Source of the DNA: Bradyrhizobium sp. SZCCT0231
Lineage (GTDB): Bacteria > Pseudomonadota > Alphaproteobacteria > Rhizobiales > Xanthobacteraceae
Assembly: GCF_018130245.1 (NCBI RefSeq)
Contig: NZ_JAFCKP010000021.1
Span: 24,431-88,430 of the forward strand
DNA length: 64,000 nt
Reading direction: 5' to 3'
Shown here: piece by piece, positions 9,091 through 18,219 of the stretch
How the letters are laid out: each line of letters opens with the position of its first letter
How positions within the stretch are numbered: position 1 is the first letter of the stretch
The notes under the pieces: model-generated
The model's input: the letters and a program-made list of their open reading frames with translations, nothing else
Told to the model about the DNA's origin: nothing
Database searches by the model: none
Made by a program: the position numbers and the translations under genes

Positions 9091-9120
9091 CTTGGGGCGG
9101 GCATCGCTGCCCGCCCCAAG
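9091..9120 (+). terminator. Terminator between convergent DUF1236 and LuxR genes
   Basis: Perfect 13-bp stem CTTGGGGCGGGCA / TGCCCGCCCCAAG with a 4-nt loop. It has only a short T-rich tail on the plus strand (TCCTTC), so it may serve both directions. Confidence 0.7.
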
Positions 9121-9142
9121 TCCTTCAAAGATTTCTCACGGC

Positions 9143-10291
9143 TTATCGCCCGAAACCGCGAACCAGCGCCACCAACGCTGCCTGATTGCGCATGGTGGTC
9201 TTCTCGAAGACGTTCTTCAGATTTTGCCGCACGGTTCCGACCCTGATCTGCAGACGCGCGGCAATTGCGCTCACGCCGATCCCGCCAGCCAGCATGCAGA
9301 CGATCTCGCATTCGCGCGCCGTGAGCCCAAACGTTTCGATGAGCGCCCTTTCGTCGATCTGCGGCGGCGCGTCCGGCTCCTTGATGAAGATGATGACGCG
9401 CGGTGAGCGCATCCCGGGCTCGGGAAGACCAAGTCGCCAGACCGGCATGACGTCGAGCAGCAACGGTAATCTCCGGCCAGAGCGCGCTACACTGAATCGC
9501 CGCCCATGATCTGCCGCCGACGTGGCGGCCTCCGCAATGGCATGCTGGAGTCGATCGGTGATGGCTGCGGTCGCGGCTTGTAACGCGCCAGCGACTTGAG
9601 AGAGCCCGTCCCGTTGATTGAGGATCTGGCGTGCACGCGTGTTGACAAGCAGCAGACGGCCCGCCGCGTCAAGTACGATCGCGGCATCCGCGAGCCGTTC
9701 GATCACGGCCGTCAGTCCCGCCGCTCGATCATCCCCGGTCCGCAACCGCCGGTGCAGCTGTTGCGCGCGTGTCAAATGGGGAAACAGTTGCTCCAATGCG
9801 TGCGCCTCGGACTCCGGAAAGGGGCCTTTCGAGCGGGTGCGGCAGCAGGCGATCTGAAGCCACGGATTCTGCGAGCCGTCCCATACCGTGAGGCCGTAGT
9901 ATCTCTTCATCGGCCGAAGGATCTCGTTATAGAATTCGGTTTGCTCGAATTCGGCGTCGGCCATCAACTGATCGCCGGTGAGTGCGGTGCCCGCCGCCAG
10001 GGTGGGAGAACGCCGGTCCATGATCGGCACAAGCATGCGAGCCGCGTCCGGCGACAGCAAGCGCGCGACATCGGACTCGTCGATTCCGGCCTTCGCGATC
10101 AGCGGCGCCGTGACATCCGAGCCATGGCCTATGACAAGAAAGCTGTGCTCGGCATCCAGCCGCCGGTTCAAGCCATCAAGGGCCGCGGGCCAGGTGCTCG
10201 GCTCCAGCGCCGCCTGGTAGAACATCTCGATGAGTGCGAGCCCTTCGGGATCCACGCCGCCGTCCTGCTTCCGGAACACTGCAAGCCGCAT
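9143..10291 (-). CDS. LuxR-family transcriptional regulator
   Basis: About 382 residues. The C-terminal 60 residues are a LuxR/FixJ helix-turn-helix (LTARECEIVCMLAGGIGVSAIAARL, then VGTVRQNLKNVFEKT). A central PAS-like stretch (AAIVLDAAGRLLLVNTRARQIL) precedes it, and the N-terminal ~180 residues are unassigned. This layout fits a sensory LuxR regulator without a phospho-receiver. ATG 10291 is chosen because the further upstream frame is Cys-rich and non-family-like; no clear ribosome site decides it. It is divergent from the trimeric adhesin gene across about 200 bp and may regulate it. Confidence 0.78.
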   Translation of the reverse strand: MRLAVFRKQDGGVDPEGLALIEMFYQAALEPSTWPAALDGLNRRLDAEHSFLVIGHGSDVTAPLIAKAGIDESDVARLLSPDAARMLVPIMDRRSPTLAAGTALTGDQLMADAEFEQTEFYNEILRPMKRYYGLTVWDGSQNPWLQIACCRTRSKGPFPESEAHALEQLFPHLTRAQQLHRRLRTGDDRAAGLTAVIERLADAAIVLDAAGRLLLVNTRARQILNQRDGLSQVAGALQAATAAITDRLQHAIAEAATSAADHGRRFSVARSGRRLPLLLDVMPVWRLGLPEPGMRSPRVIIFIKEPDAPPQIDERALIETFGLTARECEIVCMLAGGIGVSAIAARLQIRVGTVRQNLKNVFEKTTMRNQAALVALVRGFGR

Positions 10292-10498
10292 ATTTGCGGG
10301 AACTGCACCGCAGCGAAATGGGGTCTGCTGCTCGTTTTTGTCGCATGCAGAGGCGGTGTGACGATCCTGCAACACGCAGGGGCAATAGCACCAGATCACT
10401 ACCGTTTGGGCAATGCGGCCCGCACAGGTTTCAACGATCAATCCCTGCATGGGGCACCGCGGAATCTCAATGCGGCTGCCTTGCAGCAGGGGTGGTCG

Positions 10499-11905
10499 AT
10501 GAGGGACAGATTGAAACCGACGCGCTTCCAGACGCCCGCGTGGCTTCTCCTGAGCTGCCTGCTGGGCGGCGGGCCCAGGCGCAGTCTTGCGGCCGCGGCC
10601 GGCATGATGACGGTCGCCGGCATCTCACCGGCCTTCGCGCAGTGCTACTCCGCCGGTGCAGGCCTCGCGGGGTCTTGTAACGCGATCGTTCCAACCGGTC
10701 CGCAGGCGACCGCGGTCGGCCCGAACGCGAATGCGACCGGCGGCCGCGCAACCGCATTCGGGTCGAACGCCATGGCAGATGGCGACAACGCGACCGCAAC
10801 CGGTACCTTCGCCATAGCGAACGGTGATGCTGCCACTGCGATGGGCGACAGCAGTGCTGCGGATGGCCTGTTCGCTACCGCGATCGGTCAAAATAGCCAA
10901 GCGCGCGGCTCCGAGGCGACCGCGACAGGCGCGAACAGCATCGCGAACGGCACCAACGCAACCGCGACGGGCCGAGGTGCCAACGCGGTTGGAATTGCTG
11001 CGACTGCAACCGGCGCGTTCAGCCGCGCAAACGGCGATTACGCGACTGCGACGGGTCTCAGCAGCCTCGCGGACGGCACTTTCGCCACGGCGACGGGCCG
11101 AGGCAGCGGCGCAACAGGCACTAACGCGACCGCCACGGGGGCGCAGGCCCGCGCGAACGGCGTCAACGCGACCGCTACTGGCCAGGACAGCATCGCGAAC
11201 GGCGCCACCGCGAGCGCCTATGGACAGGGCAGCAACGCCACCGGCGACGCCACCACGGCCATCGGCCAGGCCAGCACCGCGAACGCCACCGGCGCAACCG
11301 CCGTCGGTGCCAGCGCACAGGCCACCGGGACCGGCGCGGTCGCGGTCGGCAACAACTCGGCCGCGACCGGAACTAATGCGACCGCCATCGGTCCGAATGC
11401 CTCCGCGACCTTTGCCAATTCGACTGCGATCGGCAACGGCGCGAGCACGACCGCAGTCAATCAGGTCTCAATCGGCACCAGTTCCAACACCTATCGCATG
11501 GCCGGCATCGCCTCCGCGGCAAGTCTCGCGGCGCAGTCCGGCCCGACTTCGATTGTCACCACCGACGCCAACGGCAATCTTGCCGCGGCTCCTTTCAGCA
11601 CGCAGGATATTTCAAGTCTCCAAACCAACGTGTCCGTGCTCCAGGGCAACGTCGCGACATTGCAGACGCAGATGCGGCAGGCTTTTGAGGGAACGGCGAT
11701 CGCTATCGCCATGGGTGGCTCCGCGCTGCCGTCGGACAAGAAGTTCGCGATCTCGACCAACTGGGGCACCTTCCGCGGGCAAAACGCCATGAGCCTGGGC
11801 GCACAGATGCGGTTGAACGACTACGTTGTCCTCAATGGCGGGGTCGCCGCCGGCTTTGCGCAAGGCGGCGTCGGCGGACGCGCCGGATTGACCGTCGCAT
11901 GGTGA
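10499..11905 (+). CDS. Short trimeric autotransporter adhesin (YadA-like)
   Basis: A 468-residue outer-membrane adhesin. Residues about 1-42 are an extended signal peptide. Residues about 55-330 are a YadA/Hia-type head of roughly 14-residue repeats alternating ATATG, AxANG and AxADG units. A short neck (STAIGNGASTTAVNQVSIG) leads to a brief coiled coil (SSLQTNVSVLQGNVATLQTQM) and a C-terminal four-strand membrane anchor ending RAGLTVAW. Each monomer gives a third of the beta-barrel. The stalk is unusually short, so the head would sit close to the surface. ATG 10499 is chosen because the open frame upstream lacks secretion features and overlaps the opposite regulator gene. Confidence 0.88.
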   Translation: MRDRLKPTRFQTPAWLLLSCLLGGGPRRSLAAAAGMMTVAGISPAFAQCYSAGAGLAGSCNAIVPTGPQATAVGPNANATGGRATAFGSNAMADGDNATATGTFAIANGDAATAMGDSSAADGLFATAIGQNSQARGSEATATGANSIANGTNATATGRGANAVGIAATATGAFSRANGDYATATGLSSLADGTFATATGRGSGATGTNATATGAQARANGVNATATGQDSIANGATASAYGQGSNATGDATTAIGQASTANATGATAVGASAQATGTGAVAVGNNSAATGTNATAIGPNASATFANSTAIGNGASTTAVNQVSIGTSSNTYRMAGIASAASLAAQSGPTSIVTTDANGNLAAAPFSTQDISSLQTNVSVLQGNVATLQTQMRQAFEGTAIAIAMGGSALPSDKKFAISTNWGTFRGQNAMSLGAQMRLNDYVVLNGGVAAGFAQGGVGGRAGLTVAW

Positions 11906-11915
11906 CGGCAGCGTG

Positions 11916-12545
11916 ATGACGAGCGGGCGGCGCGGCTGGAGAGTGCTCGTGTTCGCGGCCGGGCTGTTGGGAATGACATCCGGCAGCCATGCGCAGACGC
12001 CCGCCTCGCCAGCGCCAAAACCTGCGCAGATCGACCGTAACGGGGTGGTCATCCTGATCAGATCGACGCTGCTGGCGCTGGACCAGGCCAACAAGACAGG
12101 CAACTACACGGTGCTGCGTGACATCGGCGCGCCTGGATTCCAGAGCAACACGGCGGCGCGGCTCGGCGAGATCTTCGCTAAACTGCGCAACGACAATCTC
12201 GACCTCTCCGGCGTTGCCGTGATCGATCCGCAGCTCAATTTGCTGCCGCAGATCGAAGCCAACGGCCTGATGCGCATGGCCGGTTTTTTTCCGTCGGTGC
12301 CGACCCAGGTCAATTTCGATCTCGCGTTCGCGCCGGTGAACGGACAATGGCGGCTGTTCGGCCTTTCCGTGTCGATCGGACAGACCGCGCCCGCTGCGCC
12401 CGAACCACCCGCACCGTCGACTGCGCAAAAACAGCCTGCGCCTGCGAAGAGCGCGAAACCGGCTACGGCCGCCAAGCCGCCGTCCACGATCAAACCCCTG
12501 TCCCCGGACAACAAGCCACCTGAGGGCAACCAACAACCGAAATAG
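11916..12545 (+). CDS. Exported protein of unknown function, Pro/Ala/Lys-rich tail
   Basis: 209 residues: a signal peptide of about 27 residues (ending GSHAQ), a compact domain (about 38-160) with NGVVILIRSTLLALDQANKTGN and NLLPQIEANGLMRMAGFFPS, and a disordered Pro/Ala/Lys tail. The central part looks like a small alpha+beta fold with a wall-to-wall helix start, but I do not recognise the family. It starts 10 nt after the adhesin stop, so it is probably co-transcribed and could be an adhesin accessory protein; that is inference. A GTG one codon earlier is an alternative start. Confidence 0.75.
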   Translation: MTSGRRGWRVLVFAAGLLGMTSGSHAQTPASPAPKPAQIDRNGVVILIRSTLLALDQANKTGNYTVLRDIGAPGFQSNTAARLGEIFAKLRNDNLDLSGVAVIDPQLNLLPQIEANGLMRMAGFFPSVPTQVNFDLAFAPVNGQWRLFGLSVSIGQTAPAAPEPPAPSTAQKQPAPAKSAKPATAAKPPSTIKPLSPDNKPPEGNQQPK

Positions 12546-12575
12546 ACCGATCTGCAAGCCAGCGGACGACCGACA

Positions 12576-13358
12576 ATGTTACCGGACCAAGCTCTGAAAT
12601 CGATGAAGGTGATGTTCGCGACGCCGTGCTACATCTCGGCGGTCAGCATGCACTACGTCACCAGCATCTTCGACCTCACCCATCACTGCAATCGGTTCGG
12701 ACTGAAATGCATTCTGCACATGCATTCGGAAAGCCTGATCACGCGTTCGCGCAACAAGATGGTGCTGAAATTCCTGTCGGACGAGACATTGACCCATCTG
12801 TTCTGGATCGATTCCGACATCACCTTCGCGCCACAATCGGTCTGCCGGCTGCTGCTGATTGATCGCGACGTCGCCGCCGGCGTCTACCCGATGAAGAGCT
12901 TCAACTGGCCTGCCCAGGGCCTGCCGTCAGGCACGACGCGGGAGCAATTCGAGGATCGTTATACCGACTACCCCTTCAACCCGATCGGCCACGGCGCCGA
13001 GCGGGTCAGCAGCTATGCCGACGCAGACGGTTTCGTCGAGGTCGCGGAGGCGCCGACCGGCTTCATGTGCATCAAGCGTAACGTGTTCAAGCAGTTGATG
13101 GAGAAATATCCCGGTCTGAATTACGTCCCGGACGGTCCGCCGAACAACCCCGAGGCCCATCTCCACTGGTTGTTCTTTGATTGCATGGTCGATCCGGACT
13201 CCGGCCGCTATTTGTCTGAGGATTACGCGTTCTGCCGCCGCTGGCGCGACATCGGCGGTAAAATCTGGGTCGACCTGCACTGCAGGCTGCTGCACCTCGG
13301 ACAGCACAATTTCCGCGGGGACCTCGCCGAAAGCCTGCGGCTCCAGAATCGCTGGTGA
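12576..13358 (+). CDS. Glycosyltransferase-like protein (GT-A type fold)
   Basis: 260 residues. The N-terminus [20 protein letters not shown] begins a nucleotide-sugar-type Rossmann fold, and [12 protein letters not shown] carries a DxD metal/sugar-nucleotide motif. Later [18 protein letters not shown] resembles the acceptor/base segment (ED-x-x-FC) of family 2-like transferases. No membrane segment is seen, so it should be cytosolic. It lies 30 nt after the adhesin-associated gene in the same direction, which suggests it could glycosylate an exported product, but its substrate is unknown. Confidence 0.7.
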   Translation: MLPDQALKSMKVMFATPCYISAVSMHYVTSIFDLTHHCNRFGLKCILHMHSESLITRSRNKMVLKFLSDETLTHLFWIDSDITFAPQSVCRLLLIDRDVAAGVYPMKSFNWPAQGLPSGTTREQFEDRYTDYPFNPIGHGAERVSSYADADGFVEVAEAPTGFMCIKRNVFKQLMEKYPGLNYVPDGPPNNPEAHLHWLFFDCMVDPDSGRYLSEDYAFCRRWRDIGGKIWVDLHCRLLHLGQHNFRGDLAESLRLQNRW

Positions 13359-13371
13359 TGCGGTCGTGGCG

Positions 13372-13397
13372 GCAACCGTGCCAACCGGCACGGTTGC
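13372..13397. terminator. Hairpin after the glycosyltransferase-like gene
   Basis: Perfect 11-bp stem GCAACCGTGCC / GGCACGGTTGC with a 4-nt loop, 13 nt after the stop codon. No T-run follows, so its role as terminator is uncertain. Confidence 0.5.
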
Positions 13398-13713
13398 GCA
13401 GCGCCGGCGATCACTCCTCCCCCGCAGAGCGGCGTGGATCCACCGGACCGCCCGAGGACGGCTGGAAGGCCTACACGGGGTAGCGTCCCCTTGGCGTACG
13501 CTGAGAGCTTGGGCTCCAGGGCTGCGGCAGCCCGCCAGTTCTCGGCTGCTTGTCCCCGAGGACGGTTTACAAGTAGTTTCCGTAGTTTCCGCACAGGTTT
13601 TTGCGCACTGGATGAGGTGGCTGAACCCGCCCCTGAGGCCCCTTCAAGGCTTCCCCTCACGCGCTTTGTTACCTATAACCCCGCCACGCCGAAGCACCTC
13701 TTCCGGGATTGGA
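13398..13713. other. Gene-free stretch before aroQ
   Basis: About 315 bp between the hairpin and aroQ. The frames through it are shadow extensions of aroQ and accB with no start signals or family features. Presumably holds the aroQ-accBC promoter; no recognisable promoter box was found. Confidence 0.5.
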
Positions 13714-14181
13714 ATGGCCGAACCTGCAACAGACACGATCCTCGTCCTGAACGGGCCGAACCTCAACATGCTGGGGACGCGCGAGCCCGAAAAGTATGGG
13801 CATGCGACGCTGGCCGACGTCGAGGCACTGTGCCGGGAGACGGCGGCGACCTTTGGTCTCAAGGCCGACTGCCGGCAGTCCAACCGCGAGGGCGAGCTGA
13901 TCGACTTCATCCACGAGGCGCATGCGCGCAAGATGAAGGGCATCATCATCAATGCCGGCGGCTATTCCCACACCTCGATCGCGCTGCACGACGCGCTGCT
14001 CGCGGTGCAGATCCCCGCTGTCGAGGTGCATGTGACCAACATCCACGCCCGCGAGAGTTTTCGTCACCATTCCTACACCGCGCGCGCGGCTTTCGCCTCG
14101 CTCTGCGGTTTCGGCATCGAGGGCTACCGCCTCGCCATCCAGGGCCTTGCCGCCAAGCTCGGCATCAAGCCCAACGCCTGA
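13714..14181 (+). CDS. aroQ: Type II 3-dehydroquinate dehydratase
   Basis: 155 residues, the usual length for this dodecameric cytosolic enzyme, which converts 3-dehydroquinate to 3-dehydroshikimate in the shikimate pathway. Signatures are [21 protein letters not shown] (the catalytic tyrosine loop), [31 protein letters not shown] and [18 protein letters not shown] with the catalytic histidine. ATG 13714 places the conserved first strand 9 residues in. accB follows after 35 nt, a conserved alphaproteobacterial arrangement. Confidence 0.95.
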   Translation: MAEPATDTILVLNGPNLNMLGTREPEKYGHATLADVEALCRETAATFGLKADCRQSNREGELIDFIHEAHARKMKGIIINAGGYSHTSIALHDALLAVQIPAVEVHVTNIHARESFRHHSYTARAAFASLCGFGIEGYRLAIQGLAAKLGIKPNA

Positions 14182-14216
14182 CGCTCCCTTCCAACAGAAC
14201 ATTCGGATCAAACAAC

Positions 14217-14711
14217 ATGGCGCGCCAGCCAGACGACAAAGCAGCCGCAAAGTTTTCCAGCGAGGATTCCGCGCTCATTCGCGAGCTTGCGTTGCTGCTC
14301 GATGAGACCAGCCTCACCGAGATCGAGATCGAACGGGCCGGCCTGCGCTTGCGCGTCGCCCGCAACATCAGCGTTGCCGCGACCATGCCGATGCCGGTCG
14401 CGGCAGCTCCCGCCGCCCTTCCAATGGCAGCAAGCGCCGCCGCGCCCGCCGCTGCTGCGGCCGATCTGTCGAAGCATCCCGGCGCCGTGACCTCGCCGAT
14501 GGTCGGCACCGCCTATTGGGCGCCGGAGCCGGGCGCAAAGCCGTTCATCGACGTCGGCACCAAGGTCTCGGTCGGCCAGACGCTGCTCATCATCGAAGCC
14601 ATGAAGACGATGAACCAGATCCCCTCGCCGCGCGCCGGCACGGTGACGCAGATCCTGGTCGAGGACGGCCAGCCGGTCGAATACGGCGAGCCGCTGGTGA
14701 TTATTGAGTGA
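14217..14711 (+). CDS. accB: Biotin carboxyl carrier protein of acetyl-CoA carboxylase
   Basis: 164 residues. The N-terminal ~50 residues ([26 protein letters not shown]) mediate interaction with AccC. An Ala/Pro hinge covers about 51-85, and the C-terminal biotinyl domain carries the biotinylated lysine K130 in [11 protein letters not shown]. The protein carries CO2 on biotin between AccC and the carboxyltransferase AccAD for malonyl-CoA synthesis. The gene lies between aroQ and accC; the accB-accC gap holds a small inverted-repeat element. Confidence 0.96.
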   Translation: MARQPDDKAAAKFSSEDSALIRELALLLDETSLTEIEIERAGLRLRVARNISVAATMPMPVAAAPAALPMAASAAAPAAAAADLSKHPGAVTSPMVGTAYWAPEPGAKPFIDVGTKVSVGQTLLIIEAMKTMNQIPSPRAGTVTQILVEDGQPVEYGEPLVIIE

Positions 14712-14714
14712 CGC

Positions 14715-14784
14715 GAATGGGGAATAGCGAATAGCGAATGGCGTCAGCCTTCCCTACTCGCCATTCGCCGCTCGCCATTCGCTG
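14715..14784 (+). repeat. Small imperfect palindromic element between accB and accC
   Basis: The whole 82-bp gap is built of GCGAATGGCG / CGCCATTCGC type words: three GAATAGCG/GAATGGCG units on the left and two CGCCATTCGC units on the right around a short centre. A stem AGCGAATGGCG (14733-14743) with CGCCATTCGC (14759-14768) is clear. It does not look like ordinary operon spacing and may be a mobile mini-palindrome. Confidence 0.7.
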
Positions 14785-14793
14785 CAGGACAAC

Positions 14794-16152
14794 ATGTTCG
14801 ACAAGATCCTCATAGCCAACCGCGGCGAGATCGCCCTTCGCATCCTCAGGGCCTGCAAGGAGCTCGGGATCGCGACCGTCGCCGTGCACTCGACCGCCGA
14901 CGCCGACGCCATGCATGTGCGCCTGTCGGACGAGAGCGTCTGCATCGGGCCGCCGGCGTCCAAGGACAGCTATCTCAACGTGCCAGCGCTGCTCGCGGCC
15001 TGCGAGATCACCGGCGCCGATGCCGTGCATCCCGGCTACGGCTTCCTGTCCGAGAACGCGCGCTTTGCTGAAATCCTCGCCGAGCACAATCTGCATTTCA
15101 TCGGCCCGAAGGCCGAGCACATCCGCCTGATGGGCGACAAGATCGAGGCCAAAAAAACCGCCAAGCGGCTCGGCATCCCCGTGGTGCCCGGCTCCGATGG
15201 TGCGGTCGGCCCCGACGACGACGCGATGGCGATCGCGAAGAAGATCGGCTTTCCCGTGCTGGTGAAGGCGGCGGCTGGCGGTGGCGGCCGCGGCATGAAG
15301 GTCGCGCACAGCGAGGCAGACCTCCAGCTGGCGCTGTCGACGGCGGCCAACGAGGCCAGATCCGCCTTTGGCGATGCCTCGGTGTACCTGGAAAAATACC
15401 TGCAGAAGCCGCGCCACATCGAGATCCAAATCCTCGGCGACGGCCGCGGCGGCGCGATCCATCTCGGCGAACGCGACTGCTCGCTGCAACGCCGCCACCA
15501 GAAGGTCTGGGAGGAAGGCCCCTCGCCCGTGCTGGCCGCAGCCGCGCGGGCCAAGATCGGCGAGACCTGCGCGAACGCGATGCGCGAGATGAAATATCTC
15601 GGCGTCGGCACCATCGAGTTCCTGTACGAGGACGGCGAGTTCTACTTCATCGAGATGAACACCCGCATCCAGGTGGAGCATCCCGTCACCGAGAGCATCA
15701 CCGATATCGATCTCGTGCTGGAGCAGATCCGCATCGCCGCCGGCGGCGACCTGCCGGCCAAGCAGGACGAGGTTCAGGTCATCGGCCATGCCATCGAGTG
15801 CCGCATCAACGCCGAGAATCCGCAGACCTTCCGCCCCTCGCCCGGCCGGATCCTGCAATATCACCCGCCCGGCGGCCTCGGCGTCCGGATCGATTCCGCC
15901 GTCTACCAAGGCTACACGATCCCGCCTTATTACGATTCGCTCGTCGGCAAGCTGATCGTGCACGGCAAGACCCGCGCCGAATGCCTGATGCGGCTGCGCC
16001 GGGCGCTGGATGAGATGGTGGTCGAAGGTATCGAGACCACACTGCCCCTGTTCCGTGCGCTGGTGCGCGAAGACGACATCATCAACGGCGACTACCATAT
16101 CCACTGGCTCGAACAATATCTCGCCGGCAAGACGGAACCCAGCCCGAGATAA
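14794..16152 (+). CDS. accC: Acetyl-CoA carboxylase, biotin carboxylase subunit
   Basis: 452 residues, normal length. The ATP-grasp enzyme carboxylates the biotin on AccB using ATP and bicarbonate. Signatures are [20 protein letters not shown] at the N-terminus, the [11 protein letters not shown] loop, the glycine-rich [31 protein letters not shown], and [19 protein letters not shown] with metal and catalytic residues. The start is the ATG directly before the conserved FDKIL strand. Confidence 0.97.
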   Translation: MFDKILIANRGEIALRILRACKELGIATVAVHSTADADAMHVRLSDESVCIGPPASKDSYLNVPALLAACEITGADAVHPGYGFLSENARFAEILAEHNLHFIGPKAEHIRLMGDKIEAKKTAKRLGIPVVPGSDGAVGPDDDAMAIAKKIGFPVLVKAAAGGGGRGMKVAHSEADLQLALSTAANEARSAFGDASVYLEKYLQKPRHIEIQILGDGRGGAIHLGERDCSLQRRHQKVWEEGPSPVLAAAARAKIGETCANAMREMKYLGVGTIEFLYEDGEFYFIEMNTRIQVEHPVTESITDIDLVLEQIRIAAGGDLPAKQDEVQVIGHAIECRINAENPQTFRPSPGRILQYHPPGGLGVRIDSAVYQGYTIPPYYDSLVGKLIVHGKTRAECLMRLRRALDEMVVEGIETTLPLFRALVREDDIINGDYHIHWLEQYLAGKTEPSPR

Positions 16153-16165
16153 TCCTCCCCCTTTT

Positions 16166-16190
16166 GGAACCCTTTCGCCCCGATCGCGTT
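16166..16190 (+). promoter_or_regulatory. Sigma-EcfG-type promoter of the sensor operon
   Basis: GGAAC (16166-16170), 16-nt spacer, CGTT (16187-16190), an exact general-stress promoter consensus, 66 nt upstream of the GTG start of the CHASE3 kinase. The GGAAC also lies in one arm of an imperfect inverted repeat (CCCCTTTTGGAAC / GTTCCAAGGGGG) that may terminate accC. Confidence 0.75.
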
Positions 16191-16255
16191 CTGGACCGCG
16201 GGACAGTTCCAAGGGGGCGTTTTGAACTCCACTGAACGTCGACAGGTAGATCGTC

Positions 16256-17782
16256 GTGAGGGCTGAAGCCCACCGACGGCGCGCGTTTTGGCAGATCCTG
16301 CTGCTTTCGGCGGGCCTTTTGGTGCTGACCGTCATCAGCGCCGGCTCCGTCTACCTCGTCAACAAGGCCCGGGAAGACAGCAAATGGGTGCTTCATACCA
16401 TCGAGGTGGAGAACCAGATCAACGCCCTGCTGCTCGAAGTCCGGCGCGCCGAGAGCAGCGCTCGCGGCTTTCTCCTGACGCAGGGGCCGGATTTCCTGTC
16501 GGACCATGAGAAGGCCGTCGCGGCGATCATTCCGGCGCTCGACAAGCTCACGCGCCAGGTCGGCGACGATCCGGCGCAACGCGACAACATCGAGAAGCTG
16601 AGAGCGGCAATCGAGACCCGGCTCGACCAGTTCTCGCGCGAGATGACCTTCGTGAAGCAGGGGCAGCCCGACAGGGCCACGGCGCTGATCCGCGAGGCCG
16701 CCGGCGGCAACACCACGACCACGATCGGCAACATGGCCAACGCCATGATCCGCGAGGAGGAACGATTGTTCCGGCTCCGAACGGCAAATTCCGACCGCAG
16801 CCAGACCCTCGCCGCGTCGATGACCGGCATCGGCTCCGGCTTCGTGGTGGTGCTGGCGATGATCTCGATCTGGCTGGTGCGGCGCTCGGCGCGCGTCCGC
16901 GACGAGGCTGAATCCCGTCTGCGCGATGCCAACGTCAACCTGGAAACCGTCGTCGACGAGCGCACTGCGGACCTGCGCGAAGCCAACGACGAGATCCAGC
17001 GCTTTGCCTATATCGTCAGCCACGATCTGCGCTCGCCGCTGGTCAACATCATGGGCTTCACCAGCGAGCTCGAGGAGCTCGGCGACGATATCTTCCGCCG
17101 GATCGGCGGCCTCACCAACGTCTCCGCCGACGGGTCGCCGCCGGCGCCCGGCGCTCCCGGCGAGATCGCGCTCGAAGGCGCCGACAAACAGCTCTCGGAG
17201 GATTTCTCCGAAGCGCTCGGCTTCATCAAGACGTCGATCGCCAAGATGGACCGGCTGATCTCGGCCATCCTCAACCTCACGCGCGAGGGCCGGCGCGAAT
17301 TCGAGCCGGTGAAGATCGACACGCGCGAGCTGATCGAGGCCATCGTCTCGACGCTGGCGCATCAGGCGGTCGAGGCGCAGGCCGAGATCCACCTCGAGCC
17401 TCTGCCGAACCTCGTGAGCGACCGTCTCGCCCTCGAGCAAATCTTCTCCAATCTGATCGACAACGCGATCAAGTATCTCAAGCCCGGCGTGCCCGGTGAG
17501 ATCAGAATCCGCGGGCGGACCAAGCTCGGCTACGCTATCTTCGAGATCAGCGACAACGGCCGCGGGATCGATCCGAAGGATCACCAGCGGATATTCGACC
17601 TGTTCCGCCGCGCGGGAACTCAGGACAAGCCCGGCCAGGGCATCGGCCTTGCGCATGTGCGTGCACTTGTGCGCCGTCTCGGCGGCACCATGTCGGTATC
17701 ATCGGAACTGAACGCGGGCAGTACCTTCACGATCACGCTGCCGATCGCCTGGAACGTGAGCAACCGGAACAGAGATCGATGA
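16256..17782 (+). CDS. CHASE3-domain sensor histidine kinase
   Basis: 508 residues, inner membrane. TM1 is about residues 12-34; a periplasmic CHASE3-like helical sensor (about 40-185, with LLEVRRAESSARGFLLTQG) follows; TM2 is about 190-209; then a coiled linker, a HisKA domain with phospho-acceptor H256 in FAYIVSHDLRSPL, and a HATPase domain (N box LIDNAIKY, G boxes DNGRGID and GQGIGLAHV). The start is GTG 16256, the first start with a full TM1. It overlaps the response regulator gene by 4 nt (ATGA), so coupled translation and partnership are likely. The region between HisKA and HATPase has a Pro/Ala-rich insert (about 285-310). Confidence 0.9.
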   Translation: MRAEAHRRRAFWQILLLSAGLLVLTVISAGSVYLVNKAREDSKWVLHTIEVENQINALLLEVRRAESSARGFLLTQGPDFLSDHEKAVAAIIPALDKLTRQVGDDPAQRDNIEKLRAAIETRLDQFSREMTFVKQGQPDRATALIREAAGGNTTTTIGNMANAMIREEERLFRLRTANSDRSQTLAASMTGIGSGFVVVLAMISIWLVRRSARVRDEAESRLRDANVNLETVVDERTADLREANDEIQRFAYIVSHDLRSPLVNIMGFTSELEELGDDIFRRIGGLTNVSADGSPPAPGAPGEIALEGADKQLSEDFSEALGFIKTSIAKMDRLISAILNLTREGRREFEPVKIDTRELIEAIVSTLAHQAVEAQAEIHLEPLPNLVSDRLALEQIFSNLIDNAIKYLKPGVPGEIRIRGRTKLGYAIFEISDNGRGIDPKDHQRIFDLFRRAGTQDKPGQGIGLAHVRALVRRLGGTMSVSSELNAGSTFTITLPIAWNVSNRNRDR

Positions 17783-18219
17783 CCCAGCCTGTCACCATCG
17801 TCATGATCGAGGACGACGAGGGCCACGCCCGCCTGATCGAGCGCAACATCAGAAGGTCCGGCGTCAACAACGAGATCGTCGCGTTTGCCAACGGCAACGA
17901 CGCCATGCGGCACCTGTTCGGCGCCGACGGCAGCGGGCTCGTGCAGAAGGGCAATGCGCTCTTGATCCTGCTCGATCTCAACCTGCCCGACATGACCGGG
18001 ATCGACATCCTGAAGCAGATCAAGGAAAACAAATACCTGAAGGCCTCGCCCGTGGTGGTGCTGACCACCACCGACGATTCCCAGGAAATCAAGCGCTGCT
18101 ACGAGTTCGGCTGCAACGTCTACATCACCAAGCCCGTCAATTACGAGAATTTCGCCAATGCCATCCGGCAGCTCGGGCTGTTCTTCTCGGTCATCCAGGT
18201 CCCGCCCGCCGCCACATGA
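17779..18219 (+). CDS. Stand-alone response regulator receiver protein
   Basis: 146 residues, a single CheY-like receiver with no output domain. The acidic pair is in VMIEDDEGHARLIE, the phospho-acceptor is D66 in LLILLDLNLPDMTG, the conserved threonine is in VVVLTTTDDSQE, and the lysine is in VYITKPVNYENF. It resembles Rcp1-type regulators that shuttle phosphate between kinases. The ATG overlaps the kinase stop, and its own stop overlaps the next start (ATGA), so the three genes form one tightly coupled relay unit. Confidence 0.92.
   Translation: MTQPVTIVMIEDDEGHARLIERNIRRSGVNNEIVAFANGNDAMRHLFGADGSGLVQKGNALLILLDLNLPDMTGIDILKQIKENKYLKASPVVVLTTTDDSQEIKRCYEFGCNVYITKPVNYENFANAIRQLGLFFSVIQVPPAAT

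Noticed and set aside
9596-10498. 300-residue N-terminal extension of the trimeric adhesin
   Set aside because: It overlaps the opposite LuxR gene, lacks secretion features, and the signal peptide begins at ATG 10499.
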